Shown here: positions 14,414-23,048 of the stretch, piece after piece
Layout: the number at the start of each line of letters is the position of its first letter
Position numbering within the stretch: position 1 is the stretch's first letter
Origin: Alistipes sp.
GTDB taxonomy: Bacteria; Bacteroidota; Bacteroidia; Bacteroidales; Rikenellaceae
Assembly (NCBI GenBank): GCA_017517705.1
Contig: JAFWYM010000027.1
Location: 29,964-93,963 of the forward strand
DNA: 64,000 nt
Reading direction: 5' to 3'
Notes under the pieces: generated by a model
Told to the model about the DNA's origin: nothing
The model's database searches: none
What the model saw: only the letters and a program-made list of their open reading frames with translations
Made by a program: the position numbers and the translations under genes

Positions 14414-17400
14414 TCAAAAGTTGTAGCCGACAATATAGGCTGCGTATGAGCGCCAGTTTGTCGCCTCCTTGTATGCCTCGGCAACCTCTGTAGGCACATA
14501 CATCTCCGTGCCGATTGTGTAGCCATTCTCTCCATAGAAGGCGTTTGCACCTAATGAGGGAACACTTGTCGCCTTGCAATAGAACTTTTGCAGGATGTTA
14601 CAGCAGTAGAAGGCTTGTTCACCTATAGATGATACCCTCTCGCCTATAGATACGCGCTCCAACTTAGAGCATTGCTGAAATGCTCTCATTCCAATCGTTG
14701 TGGTGTAATCGGGATCAATAACCGTTGGAATATCAATTGAGGTTATGTTGTCACAACCCCAGAATGCCTCACGTGCTATTGTTCTAACACTATTAGGTAT
14801 GGTTACGCTCTTCAAACTATCACAATTGTAGAATGTACCTTGTCCAATCTTTGTAACACCCTCTGGTATAACCAAGTCCTCAATCAAATTGCCATTTAGA
14901 TATATATTACATTGATTGTAGTACAATGGATGAGCATCTGATACCCAGTAGTTTGTGCTTGTAGAGTATGTAGAGTAATCTATGCCACAGTAGCTTGCAA
15001 GGTCGTTAATATATAGGTATTGGAGCTTAGGACAACTTTGAAAAGCATCATAACCAATACTCTTTATACTTGTGCCGTATGTTATAGATGTGAGATTATC
15101 ACAACCATCGAATGCTTTATTACCAATTGTTTCCACACCATTACCAATAGTTATTGTTTCAATGGTATCACAACCTAAAAATGCCTCTGCTCCAATTGAC
15201 GTAACGCTATCAGGAATATTGATTGAGATAAGTTTCTTACAAATGCAAAAAGCTTTTGCTCCTATACTGGTTACACTGCTACCAATTGACACCCTCTCAA
15301 GACGGTCACAACCATTGAAACTATAGGAGCCAATAGATGTTACACTATCGCCAATAGTAACAGTCTTAAGATAGTTGCAATCATGAAATATACCACCACC
15401 ACCACCGCTAGATATCGGCGGAATACCACAAGCACAATTAATATCTACTGTTACAAGTTTGTCGCAGTTATAGAATACTCGAGTACCTAACGATGTCACG
15501 GTATTAGGTATAGTAATCTCAGAGATATGTGACTGGTAAAATGCATCATTACCAATCTCCGTGACAGTCGCAGGGACACTGATAGTAGAAATAGTAGATG
15601 ACTTAAAAGCATTAGCTGGGATGCAAGTAACAGTAGCCGAGAATGTCATCTTGCCGAGGTTGGCCTCAACGTCGTACTCATTAGAGAGTAAGATGCCACC
15701 AAAACCTGTCGTTGCACCTAACTTGACGGGAGCTGCATCAGAAGTAGTATAGTAGATTATCTTCTCGTCAGTGGGAAGCTCAGGCTCCTCGGGGATTTCT
15801 GGATTTTCTGGATTTTCGGGGTCGACAGGAGTCTCGGGCTCCTGCTCGGGACTATCCTCGGTGCTGACATAGGTACACAGCTCGATATAGTCCGAGATAA
15901 CGCTATTCACCCCATCGCTAATGGTAAGAGCTGCGCTATAGGTAATATCGCCCGTGAATGCTCCCGGGTTAAGGAACTCGCCCGATGCCTGAATCGATAT
16001 TGTGCCACTCTTTTCATCAGCCTCGCAAGCGACGATAGGCATTCTGATAAGAGTCACGGCACGTGTAACCGTTTCAATAGCATTAATCGCGAGAAGTGTT
16101 TCGTAGTTCTCTGCAATGGTGGTCGCCATAGACTTCGGAGTAACCGAGAAGTCGAACTCGGCAAGAATAATACCATCAGCATAGCGTGTCACGGTAGCCT
16201 TGCCATCCGTATACTTAGGGATGTAGCTAATGTCACCGAGCAGCGCGAGGAGTGAATCAGCCACAAGGGGCACAACAAACTCAGTGCCATCGGCAAGAGT
16301 GAAGCTAACGCTCTCCTCACCTACGGTTACGTTAGCAAAGAAAGCATCGCCATTCACGCCGTCAGCGCCGTTAGCTCCGTCTTGGCCATCCTCACCCGTA
16401 GCCTTGCCGAGTTGTGTCCACGATGCGCCATTGTCGTATGATACATACCAATAGCCCTCCTCTATCTTAAGCTGAGGAGTAATACCATCAACGCCATCTT
16501 TGCCATCGGTGCCATTTGCGCCATCATTGCCATTTGTGCCATCAGCACCGTCAGCTCCATCTTGGCCATCCTTGCCATCCTCACCATCAGCACCGTTAGC
16601 GCCATCTTGGCCATCCTTACCATCAGTACCTACGGCCTTAATCTTGTTACCGTTGTCGTCAAGCAACCACTCGCCATCCAAAGTCCAATAGTAGATGCTG
16701 TCGCTATCCTGCTTAACACCAATAACGGGTGTGTAGCCATCTGCCCCGTCCTTGCCGTCAGCACCATTTGCACCATCCTTGCCGTCAGCACCATTTGCAC
16801 CATCCTTGCCATGGTAGATTTTAACGATGCCGCTCTTTGCAAATGCGATAGTGTAGCCCACCTCCTTGCCATCCGCGACAATGGGTGTTACACTCTCGAT
16901 ATAATCCTTCTCCTGAAGTGCTGCAATAATGGTCTGAATAGCATCGATATTGCTATTCATCTGGTTGCACAACTCCTGTAGCAGTTCGAAAGAGTACCAT
17001 GTAGGAATCTTAATCTCTGTACCATCCGTAAGTGTGAAGACGATGTAATCGGGATTTGATGTATCTACGCTCTGGAAGAACGAGTCGCCATCCTTGCCGT
17101 CAGCGCCGTTAGCTCCGTCTAGGCCATCCTCGCCCGTAGCCTTGCCAAGTTGTGTCCACGATGTGCCATTGTTGTATGATACATACCAATAGCCGTTTTC
17201 AATCTTTAATTGGGGTGTGATACCATCAGCTCCATCTTTACCATCAGAACCATTCGTGCCATCTTGGCCATCCTTGCCATCCTCACCATCAGCACCGTTA
17301 GCTCCATCTTGGCCATCCTTGCCATCCTCACCATCAGCACCGTTAGCGCCATCTTGACCATCCTTACCATCAGTGCCTACAGCCTTAATCTTATTACCGT

Positions 17401-17881
17401 TGTCGTCGAGCAGCCATGTGCCATCCAATGTCCAATAATAGATGCCGTCGCTATCCTGCTTAACACCAATAACGGGTGTGTAGCCATCTGCTCCATCCTT
17501 GCCGTTAGCACCATCCTTGCCGTCAGCACCATCCTGACCGTCAGCACCATCCTTGCCGTCAGTACCATTAGCACCATCCTTGCCATTGGTGCCATGATAG
17601 ATGGTTATAGGGTCATTTTCTGCAAATGTAATGGTGTAACCGATGGTGCTACCATCCTTCGTAACAGGCACGATGCTCGTAATGTAATCACCACCCTGCA
17701 TAGCATCAACAAGGCTTTGCAATGCCGAGATATTTGTATTCATCTCACGGCACAGCTCCTCAAGGGTTGAGATACGGCTCTCGTGGTCATCCAATTTACT
17801 CCACACCGCGGTATCGTCATAGGCACACGACGACAATACAAGCGCAACGATAAGGAGAATGTTCGTAAAAAGCTTTCTCAT
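14414..17881 (-). CDS. Giant surface lipoprotein with collagen-like repeats and BspA leucine-rich repeats
   Basis: A 1155-residue lipoprotein. The start is the ATG 17879-17881, which gives signal MRKLFTNILL and lipobox LSSC; an upstream in-frame start adds 11 polar residues. The order is: coiled coil with ELCREMNTNISALQSLV (about 43-62, DUF4988-like); Gly-X-Y collagen-like blocks (98-133, 169-221, 250-265) separated by small conserved units (YTPVIGVKQDSD, ITPQLKIENGYWYVSY); then the same set repeated (301-540), a clear internal duplication; a beta region (550-675); a Pro/Glu linker (678-704); and about fifteen LRR_5 (BspA) repeats (745-1140) of the type SITIPNSVTSIG. BspA repeats in related bacteria bind host or bacterial surfaces. 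It has its own promoter, a long folded leader and its own terminator. Confidence 0.88.
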   Translation of the reverse strand: MRKLFTNILLIVALVLSSCAYDDTAVWSKLDDHESRISTLEELCREMNTNISALQSLVDAMQGGDYITSIVPVTKDGSTIGYTITFAENDPITIYHGTNGKDGANGTDGKDGADGQDGADGKDGANGKDGADGYTPVIGVKQDSDGIYYWTLDGTWLLDDNGNKIKAVGTDGKDGQDGANGADGEDGKDGQDGANGADGEDGKDGQDGTNGSDGKDGADGITPQLKIENGYWYVSYNNGTSWTQLGKATGEDGLDGANGADGKDGDSFFQSVDTSNPDYIVFTLTDGTEIKIPTWYSFELLQELCNQMNSNIDAIQTIIAALQEKDYIESVTPIVADGKEVGYTIAFAKSGIVKIYHGKDGANGADGKDGANGADGKDGADGYTPVIGVKQDSDSIYYWTLDGEWLLDDNGNKIKAVGTDGKDGQDGANGADGEDGKDGQDGADGADGTNGNDGANGTDGKDGVDGITPQLKIEEGYWYVSYDNGASWTQLGKATGEDGQDGANGADGVNGDAFFANVTVGEESVSFTLADGTEFVVPLVADSLLALLGDISYIPKYTDGKATVTRYADGIILAEFDFSVTPKSMATTIAENYETLLAINAIETVTRAVTLIRMPIVACEADEKSGTISIQASGEFLNPGAFTGDITYSAALTISDGVNSVISDYIELCTYVSTEDSPEQEPETPVDPENPENPEIPEEPELPTDEKIIYYTTSDAAPVKLGATTGFGGILLSNEYDVEANLGKMTFSATVTCIPANAFKSSTISTISVPATVTEIGNDAFYQSHISEITIPNTVTSLGTRVFYNCDKLVTVDINCACGIPPISSGGGGGIFHDCNYLKTVTIGDSVTSIGSYSFNGCDRLERVSIGSSVTSIGAKAFCICKKLISINIPDSVTSIGAEAFLGCDTIETITIGNGVETIGNKAFDGCDNLTSITYGTSIKSIGYDAFQSCPKLQYLYINDLASYCGIDYSTYSTSTNYWVSDAHPLYYNQCNIYLNGNLIEDLVIPEGVTKIGQGTFYNCDSLKSVTIPNSVRTIAREAFWGCDNITSIDIPTVIDPDYTTTIGMRAFQQCSKLERVSIGERVSSIGEQAFYCCNILQKFYCKATSVPSLGANAFYGENGYTIGTEMYVPTEVAEAYKEATNWRSYAAYIVGYNF

Positions 17882-17942
17882 TGTTTGTGTTTGTTTGTTG
17901 TTATACCGTCTCAACTCCTATGGCGGTGGTAATATAAACAGA

Positions 17943-18025
17943 AAGTGTGGAGTCGATTTCCGTTTATTGAATAGAGGGTTGTGGAAAGACCCGAATGAAA
18001 ATAAACGATACAATGCCCCACACTT
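17943..18025 (-). other. Nested stem-loop in the leader of the BspA-like gene
   Basis: AAGTGTGG (17943-17950) pairs with CCACACTT (18018-18025), CGTTTATT (17961-17968) with AATAAACG (18000-18007), and GGGT with ACCC at the tip (about 17976-17991). The three nested helices form one long hairpin 60 bases before the start codon, inside the predicted transcript. No known riboswitch is recognised. Confidence 0.55.
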
Positions 18026-18160
18026 GGATAGTATGGGTATATGCACAGACCGTGCATAGCCGCATAGCTATACAAGAAATGAGTGTCATCCGTTTATCCC
18101 TTCATTCTGAAAACTTCCACATTTTCTATTCAGGACTGCGAAAAACACTTTCAATATGTC

Positions 18161-18213
18161 TGCTATCTCACGGATAGCACTACAAAATTAAGTATAATTT
18201 TCTAAACGAACAA
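18161..18213 (-). promoter_or_regulatory. Promoter of the BspA-like gene with hairpin at the start site
   Basis: On the minus strand TTG (18213-18211) and TAATTTTG (18190-18183) are 20 bases apart. The predicted start near 18177 falls in a hairpin, TGCTATC (18161-18167) with GATAGCA (18173-18179). The leader would be about 295 bases. Confidence 0.6.
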
Positions 18214-18245
18214 CACTCGCGGGGACATTGTTCTATGAGAAAACA

Positions 18246-18280
18246 AAAATCACCTTTGCTGTGATGCATAAGGTGATTTT
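18246..18280 (-). terminator. Terminator of the bamD-rpoZ-coaBC-recN run
   Basis: AAAATCACCTT (18246-18256) pairs with AAGGTGATTTT (18270-18280); reading on the minus strand it ends in TTTTTGTTT. It lies 33 bases past the recN stop. Confidence 0.85.
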
Positions 18281-18313
18281 CGTGTCTATTTATTTAGTCC
18301 CTGAAAGGAGATG

Positions 18314-19954
18314 CTACCCTAAGAGGATTTTTGCCTGTTTGCGGGCGGCCTCGGTGATGGCGCTGCCCGAGAGCATCTTGGCAATCTCGTCTACGCGCTC
18401 ACTCTTGCTCAGGCGACGTATGTTCGACAATCCCGCCTCCTTGTAGACCACAAAGTGCGTGCCCTGCTTCGAGGCTACCTGTGGCAGGTGGGTGATGTCG
18501 ATAATCTGCATCGAGTGCGACAGCTTAGCGATGATGTCGCCCATGGCATCGGCAATACGTCCCGACACGCCTGAGTCTATCTCGTCGAAGATGACCGTGG
18601 GAAGGGCTCTCTTCTCTGCAATCAACGCCTTAAGTGCCAGCATTATACGCGACAGCTCACCGCCCGAGGCTATGCGCTCCACGGCGGCGGGTTTCGTCGT
18701 GCGGTTGGCCGTAAACATATAGGCCACGCAGTCCATGCCAAGGGGTGTGAACTCCTCCGTGGCGTTTATCTCAACCATAAAGGTGGCATCCTCCATGCCG
18801 AGCTTGTGAAGCATATCGACGATGCTCTGCTCCATGAGCGGTGCTACGCTCTTGCGTGCCTCGCGCAGCCTCTCGGCTGTGGCGCGACACTCTGCCTCCT
18901 TAGCAGCAATGCGCTCCTTGAGCTCGCGAAGTGCCGTGTCGCTATTATCTATCGTAGCGAGCTGTGCCTCGAACACCGCGGCCTTATTCAGTAGGTCGTC
19001 ATACGACTCGGCACGATGTTTCATCTCCAAGGAGTATATCGTATTAAGCCTGTCGCTCAACATCTGCAACTTCTCGGGGTCGGCATCTATGCGCTCGGCC
19101 TCGTCGGCGGCCGTGGCGCTTATATCCTTGAGCTCCGCAACGACAGAGCGTAGGCGCCCAGCGAGGTCGTTGCCGGTAGGGTAGCGGTCGCCGAGGCTCT
19201 CGAGCTCGCGCTGCGAGCGCGTGAGTGTTGCCACAGCGCCTAACTCCTCGTCATCGAGGGTGTTACGTAGCGTTGTGAGCACCTCGCCTATGCGGTCGGC
19301 ACTCTCCAATGTAGCCAACAACTGCTCCGTCTCGGCCTGCTCTGCGGGCTTAAGCTTCGCAGCGCGCAGCTCCTCAACGGTGTAGCGTAGCCACTCCTCG
19401 TCGCGACGTGCCGCAGCCATCTCCGCCTCCATGTGTCGTAGCTCCGCGCGTAGGGCGCTCAGCTCGCCAAGGTGTGCCACATACTCCTCGCGGAGGTTAT
19501 GACTGCCCGCGAGGGTGTCGAGCGTCGTTATGCGAAACTCCTCGGACGACACCATGAGGTTTTGGTGCTGCGAGTGTATGTCTATAATGTGTGCTCCAAG
19601 CTCCTTGAGCGTAGCCAGCTGCACGGGCATGTCGCCAATAAACGAGCGGCTCTTGCCCGCAGGCGTTATCACACGACGTATGGTTATCTCCGCCTCGTAG
19701 TCAATGTCGTTATCCTCAAATAGTCTTTCCAGGCCTAAGCCCTCGATGTTGAACACAGCCTCGACGACGCAGTTGCGCGTGGTATCCTTCAGTGCCTGTC
19801 CCTCATTCTTGGCGCCGAGCAGTAGCCCTAGGGCGCCGAGCAGTATCGACTTACCGGCACCTGTCTCGCCCGTAATGATGTTGAGGTTCTCGTCCCACTC
19901 CACGCGGAGCGAGTCGATAAGGGCATAGTTCTCTATGGCGAGGCTCTTTAACAT
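18314..19954 (-). CDS. recN: DNA repair protein RecN
   Basis: A 546-residue SMC-like ATPase acting in double-strand-break repair. The N-terminal ATPase half begins MLKSLAIENYALIDSL with Walker A GETGAGKS near residue 30, and IIDIHSQHQNLMVSS. A long coiled coil fills the middle (about 150-350). The C-terminal half holds the signature ERIASGGELSRIMLALK, Walker B PTVIFDEIDSGVSG and the D-loop with ITHLPQVASK. The gene begins one base after the coaBC stop, so it is the last gene of that operon. Length is normal. Confidence 0.97.
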   Translation of the reverse strand: MLKSLAIENYALIDSLRVEWDENLNIITGETGAGKSILLGALGLLLGAKNEGQALKDTTRNCVVEAVFNIEGLGLERLFEDNDIDYEAEITIRRVITPAGKSRSFIGDMPVQLATLKELGAHIIDIHSQHQNLMVSSEEFRITTLDTLAGSHNLREEYVAHLGELSALRAELRHMEAEMAAARRDEEWLRYTVEELRAAKLKPAEQAETEQLLATLESADRIGEVLTTLRNTLDDEELGAVATLTRSQRELESLGDRYPTGNDLAGRLRSVVAELKDISATAADEAERIDADPEKLQMLSDRLNTIYSLEMKHRAESYDDLLNKAAVFEAQLATIDNSDTALRELKERIAAKEAECRATAERLREARKSVAPLMEQSIVDMLHKLGMEDATFMVEINATEEFTPLGMDCVAYMFTANRTTKPAAVERIASGGELSRIMLALKALIAEKRALPTVIFDEIDSGVSGRIADAMGDIIAKLSHSMQIIDITHLPQVASKQGTHFVVYKEAGLSNIRRLSKSERVDEIAKMLSGSAITEAARKQAKILLG

Positions 19955-19955
19955 C

Positions 19956-21149
19956 CTATTTGCGGTTTATGGTCTCTATCCTATCGATGATTATGGCTGC
20001 CACCTCGCGCTTCGACATCAGTGGGTGCTCCACACGCCCCTCACGATCTATGAGTGTCACCTTGTTGGTGTCGCCACGGAATCCTGCACCCTCGTCGCGT
20101 AGCGAGTTGAGCACGATGAAGTCGAGGTTCTTGCGCTCGAGCTTACCCTCGGCATTGGCCTCCTCGTTGTCCGTCTCGAGGGCGAAGCCCACCAACGTGC
20201 GTGCCCCTTTGTTCTGTCCCAACATCTTGGCTATATCCTTCGTGCGACATAGCTCTATCGTCATGTCGTCATCGCTCTTCTTTAGCTTGCTCGCAGCCAC
20301 GTGCTTGGGCGTGTAGTCGGCTACGGCGGCACACATCACAGCACCATCGGCCTCAGCCCAGCGCTCCACCGCAGCGTTGTACATATCCTCTGCCGTGAGG
20401 ACATCTACGCGCTCCACACCGCGAGGTGTGGGGAGTGTCGTGCGGCCGCTGATGAGCGATACACGCGCACCACGCTTAGCTAACTCCTCAGCTATGGCGT
20501 AGCCCATCTTTCCTGTCGAGTGATTGGTGATGTAACGCACGGGGTCTATAGGCTCGATTGTGGCACCTGCGGTGACAATGAAGTGCTTGCCACGGAGAGT
20601 GTTACGCTCAACAAATAATGCCTTCACCTGCTCTACGATATCCTCGGGCTCGGCCATGCGCCCCTTACCTATAAGGCCACTTGCGAGCTCTCCTGCTGCG
20701 GGCTCTATTATTGCCACGCCACGCTCGCGGAGTGTCGCGATGTTGCTCTGCGTGGTCACGTGGGCATACATGTCGAGATCCATGGCGGGAGCTATTGCCA
20801 CCTTCGAGCGTGCCGAGAGGTATGTCGTAAGCAGCAGGTTGTCCGCCACGCCCGTGACCATCTTGGCCATGGTGTTTGCCGTGGCAGGAGCTATGAGTAG
20901 GAGGTCGGCCCACTCGCCGAGCGATACGTGTGAGTTCCACTCGCCATTTTCGGGGTTGAAAAACTCGACAAGTATGGGGTGCTTCGAGAGTGTCGCCATT
21001 GTCAGAGGTGTTATGAACTGCTTGGCGAGGGGTGTCATCACCACCCTCACCTCGGCACCCTCCTTTACTAAAAGACGGCACAGCATAGCTGCCTTGTAGG
21101 CTGCTATGCTGCCGGTAATTCCGAGTATTATATGTTTTCCGTTGAGCAT
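19956..21149 (-). CDS. coaBC: Bifunctional phosphopantothenoylcysteine decarboxylase/synthetase CoaBC
   Basis: A 397-residue enzyme for two steps of coenzyme A synthesis: CoaB joins 4'-phosphopantothenate and cysteine using CTP, and CoaC decarboxylates the product with FMN. The N-terminal CoaC part begins GKHIILGITGSIAAYKAAML and includes LIAPATANTMAKMVTGVADNLL and APAMDLDMY. The CoaB part starts near residue 195 with FIVTAGATIEPIDPVRYITNHSTGKMG. It sits between rpoZ (about 42 bases away) and recN. In many Bacteroidota a DUF4835/PorD gene separates coaBC and recN; here it is absent. Confidence 0.97.
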   Translation of the reverse strand: MLNGKHIILGITGSIAAYKAAMLCRLLVKEGAEVRVVMTPLAKQFITPLTMATLSKHPILVEFFNPENGEWNSHVSLGEWADLLLIAPATANTMAKMVTGVADNLLLTTYLSARSKVAIAPAMDLDMYAHVTTQSNIATLRERGVAIIEPAAGELASGLIGKGRMAEPEDIVEQVKALFVERNTLRGKHFIVTAGATIEPIDPVRYITNHSTGKMGYAIAEELAKRGARVSLISGRTTLPTPRGVERVDVLTAEDMYNAAVERWAEADGAVMCAAVADYTPKHVAASKLKKSDDDMTIELCRTKDIAKMLGQNKGARTLVGFALETDNEEANAEGKLERKNLDFIVLNSLRDEGAGFRGDTNKVTLIDREGRVEHPLMSKREVAAIIIDRIETINRK

Positions 21150-21191
21150 ACTTTCTCGTTTATGCCTTTTTAGGCGTATGTTAGGCTGAGA

Positions 21192-21512
21192 CTATTTCTC
21201 TGCGCCGTGGCGGAAGTATATCTCGCCATCTAGGAACTCCTCTGTGGCGATGATTGCGGGCTTTGGCAGGCGCTCGTAGTAGCGTGAGATCTCGATCTGC
21301 TCACGGTTCTCGAAGGTCTCTTCTACCGAGTTATCCGAGGGTGCCGAGAAGTCCGCCAGCTTGCGGTTGAGCTCTGTTTTGAGCTCCGTAGCAATCTGGT
21401 TTGCGCGACGTGCGATGATGTTGATGCTCTCGTAGATGTTACCTGTGGGGGTGTCGATGTCTACGAGCTTACGTGTTACGGTGTTTCCGGGAACGTTCTT
21501 CTTAATCTCCAT
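21192..21512 (-). CDS. rpoZ: RNA polymerase omega subunit family protein
   Basis: A 106-residue protein with the omega/Rpb6 core TGNIYESINIIARRANQIATELKTEL at about residues 23-50, the part that clamps onto beta-prime. The rest (ENREQIEISRYYERLPKPAIIATEEFLDGEIYF) is typical of the longer Bacteroidota form. It lies between bamD and coaBC, as is usual for this phylum, and is probably cotranscribed with both. Confidence 0.88.
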   Translation of the reverse strand: MEIKKNVPGNTVTRKLVDIDTPTGNIYESINIIARRANQIATELKTELNRKLADFSAPSDNSVEETFENREQIEISRYYERLPKPAIIATEEFLDGEIYFRHGAEK

Positions 21513-21544
21513 AGTCTATATGATATTTTTAATTTTCTCTTATG

Positions 21545-22369
21545 CTATAGCGTTGAGCCGTCGGTCTTTCTGTTCTTGTCGATGAAGTCTCGAGCATCCT
21601 TTGCCATGCGCTCTACCTCTTTTATGTGCTTCGACTCGGGGTATATGTCGAGGAACGAGTAGTAGTGGTCGAGCATTGCGATGTAGCGGTCGAGCTGCTT
21701 GCTCTCCACCGAGTTTTCGGCGAGCTTGTATGCCGATACTGTTGTGTAGTATAGCATCTCTTCGCTGTAGGGCGATTCGGGGTACTTCTTCATGGCATTT
21801 TTGAACGCCACAATTGCCGACTTGTAACGACCTATCTTGTAGTACGTGTAGGCATTCTGATAGCTCTTTGTCATGAGCTTGAGTGTGAGCTTGTCGATCA
21901 TCTCCTGGAACTCGTCGATGTTCTCCGAGTCGGGGTATCGCGACATAAACTCGGTTATGGCGATTATCGCCTGCGTTGTCATTGTCTGGTCGCGCTCGGG
22001 GTCTGGCGACATGTAGTAGTGACATAGCGCATACATACCCTCGGCATCCTCAATAAAGGGGCTTCGTGCGAACTTACGCCTGTACTCGTCGAGGAGCATC
22101 GATGCCTCATCCCAGCGGTGCGTCTTGAACTTGCATCGTGCGTTGTAATATGTCAGCGAGTCTTCGCGTGGTGTACCCATGTATATGTGCCTGCACGCCT
22201 CGAAGAGTGTCGATGCCTTGTCCCACTTCTCCTCCTCGTATAGCTGCACTGCCTGGTTATACGCAAACTGCGGGTCTCCGGACTTTATGGCGTTGTTCAC
22301 CACGCTGCAGGCAGCCACAGTCATTGCTGCCACCACCACAACGATGATATATCCCAAACTACGTCTCAT
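21545..22369 (-). CDS. bamD: Outer membrane assembly lipoprotein BamD
   Basis: A 274-residue lipoprotein of the BAM complex, which inserts beta-barrel proteins. The start is the ATG 22367-22369; a TTG six bases upstream is less likely. The signal ends in lipobox VAAC. Five TPR-like repeats follow, e.g. FAYNQAVQLYEEEKWDKASTLFEACR, LTYYNARCKFKTHRWDEASMLLDEYRR and AYTYYKIGRYKSAIVAFKNAMKKYPESPYSEE. It is the first gene of the bamD-rpoZ-coaBC-recN run. Confidence 0.95.
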   Translation of the reverse strand: MRRSLGYIIVVVVAAMTVAACSVVNNAIKSGDPQFAYNQAVQLYEEEKWDKASTLFEACRHIYMGTPREDSLTYYNARCKFKTHRWDEASMLLDEYRRKFARSPFIEDAEGMYALCHYYMSPDPERDQTMTTQAIIAITEFMSRYPDSENIDEFQEMIDKLTLKLMTKSYQNAYTYYKIGRYKSAIVAFKNAMKKYPESPYSEEMLYYTTVSAYKLAENSVESKQLDRYIAMLDHYYSFLDIYPESKHIKEVERMAKDARDFIDKNRKTDGSTL

Positions 22370-22406
22370 ACTCAATCTGTTTCCTGCGCTTATGCGTATA
22401 AGCGCA

Positions 22407-22414
22407 CAAAGTTA
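22407..22414 (-). promoter_or_regulatory. -7 promoter box of bamD
   Basis: The minus strand reads TAACTTTG, 37 bases before the ATG. A TTCG about 20 bases further up is the best -33 candidate. Confidence 0.6.
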
Positions 22415-22489
22415 CACAATATTTTTCAAATAACGAACATTGTACCGAAAATATTATTCCAAATAGCCCCCGTGATTCTCTTTCGCTCT

Positions 22490-22678
22490 GTCATCCTGAG
22501 CGGAGCATCCCTCCCCCTGTCATCCTGAGCGGAACACCCCCCCTGTCATCCTGAGCGGAGCGTAAGCGTAGCCGAAGGATCTCTTCCAGATTCTTCACTT
22601 CGTTCAGAATGACATTGTGATGACATGGTAGCCCCACTTTGTCATCCTGAGCGGAGCGTTAGCGGAGTCGAAGGATCT
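22490..22678 (+). repeat. Cluster of GTCATCCTGAGC repeats
   Basis: GTCATCCTGAGC begins at 22490, 22519, 22545 and 22641. Two copies are full length, continuing GGAGCG..AGCG.AG.CGAAGGATCT (22545-22582 and 22641-22678). A diverged inverted partner AGATTCTTCACTTCGTTCAG with AATGAC (22589-22614) faces the third copy, so that pair can fold into one hairpin. Similar sequences are scattered between genes in many Bacteroidota; their origin is unclear. There is no gene in the 680 bases between bamD and the next lipoprotein. Confidence 0.7.
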
Positions 22679-22715
22679 GGTAGAGACGACGTGACGAAGA
22701 GGCGCATAATTTAGA

Positions 22716-22970
22716 GCGCAGCCATGGGGAGCCAGGGTAGAGTGTGGAGAAAGGGTAGAGCGCTAACAGATAACTACCCATACTCCCTATACTCCCCATA
22801 ACTAAAAGCGCAGCCATGGGGAGCCAGGGTAGAATGGGGAGCCAGGGTATATTGGGTAGAATGGGTAGAGTGGGTAGAGTGGGTAGAGCGCTAACAGATA
22901 ACTACCCATACTCCCCATACTCCCTATATTCCCTATACTCCCCACACTCCCCACACCCCCCAGAAACACT
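22716..22970 (+). repeat. Direct repeats and second G-run array with 9-base period
   Basis: A 26-base unit (GCGCAGCCATGGGGAGCCAG...) occurs at 22716-22741 and 22808-22833. A 35-base unit (GGGTAGAGCGCTAACAGATA...) occurs at 22753-22787 and 22881-22915, each able to fold through GGGTAG/CTACCC. G-runs begin at 22854, 22863, 22872 and 22881, nine bases apart, followed by a C-rich CCATACTCC-type stretch to about 22970. The design matches the array at 3451. Confidence 0.65.
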
Positions 22971-22991
22971 ACTCACTACTCACTACTCACT

Positions 22992-23026
22992 AAAAAAAGG
23001 CACCCGCCTCCGAAGAGACGAGTGCC
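22992..23026 (-). terminator. Terminator of the large surface lipoprotein gene
   Basis: On the minus strand GGCACTCG (23026-23019) pairs with CGGGTGCC (23006-22999), then seven T. It lies 22 bases past the stop codon. Confidence 0.85.
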
Positions 23027-23048
23027 AGTGAATATTGAATCAAATTAC

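Noticed and set aside
16350-17600. Periodic DNA resembling a CRISPR array or satellite
   Set aside because: The periodicity is nine bases and codes for Gly-X-Y collagen-like repeats within one intact frame; there are no spacers.
22816-23031. A 71-residue frame rich in Gly, Arg, Tyr, Ser and Pro
   Set aside because: It is a translation of the repeat array and the terminator of the next gene; no ribosome site or relatives are recognised.
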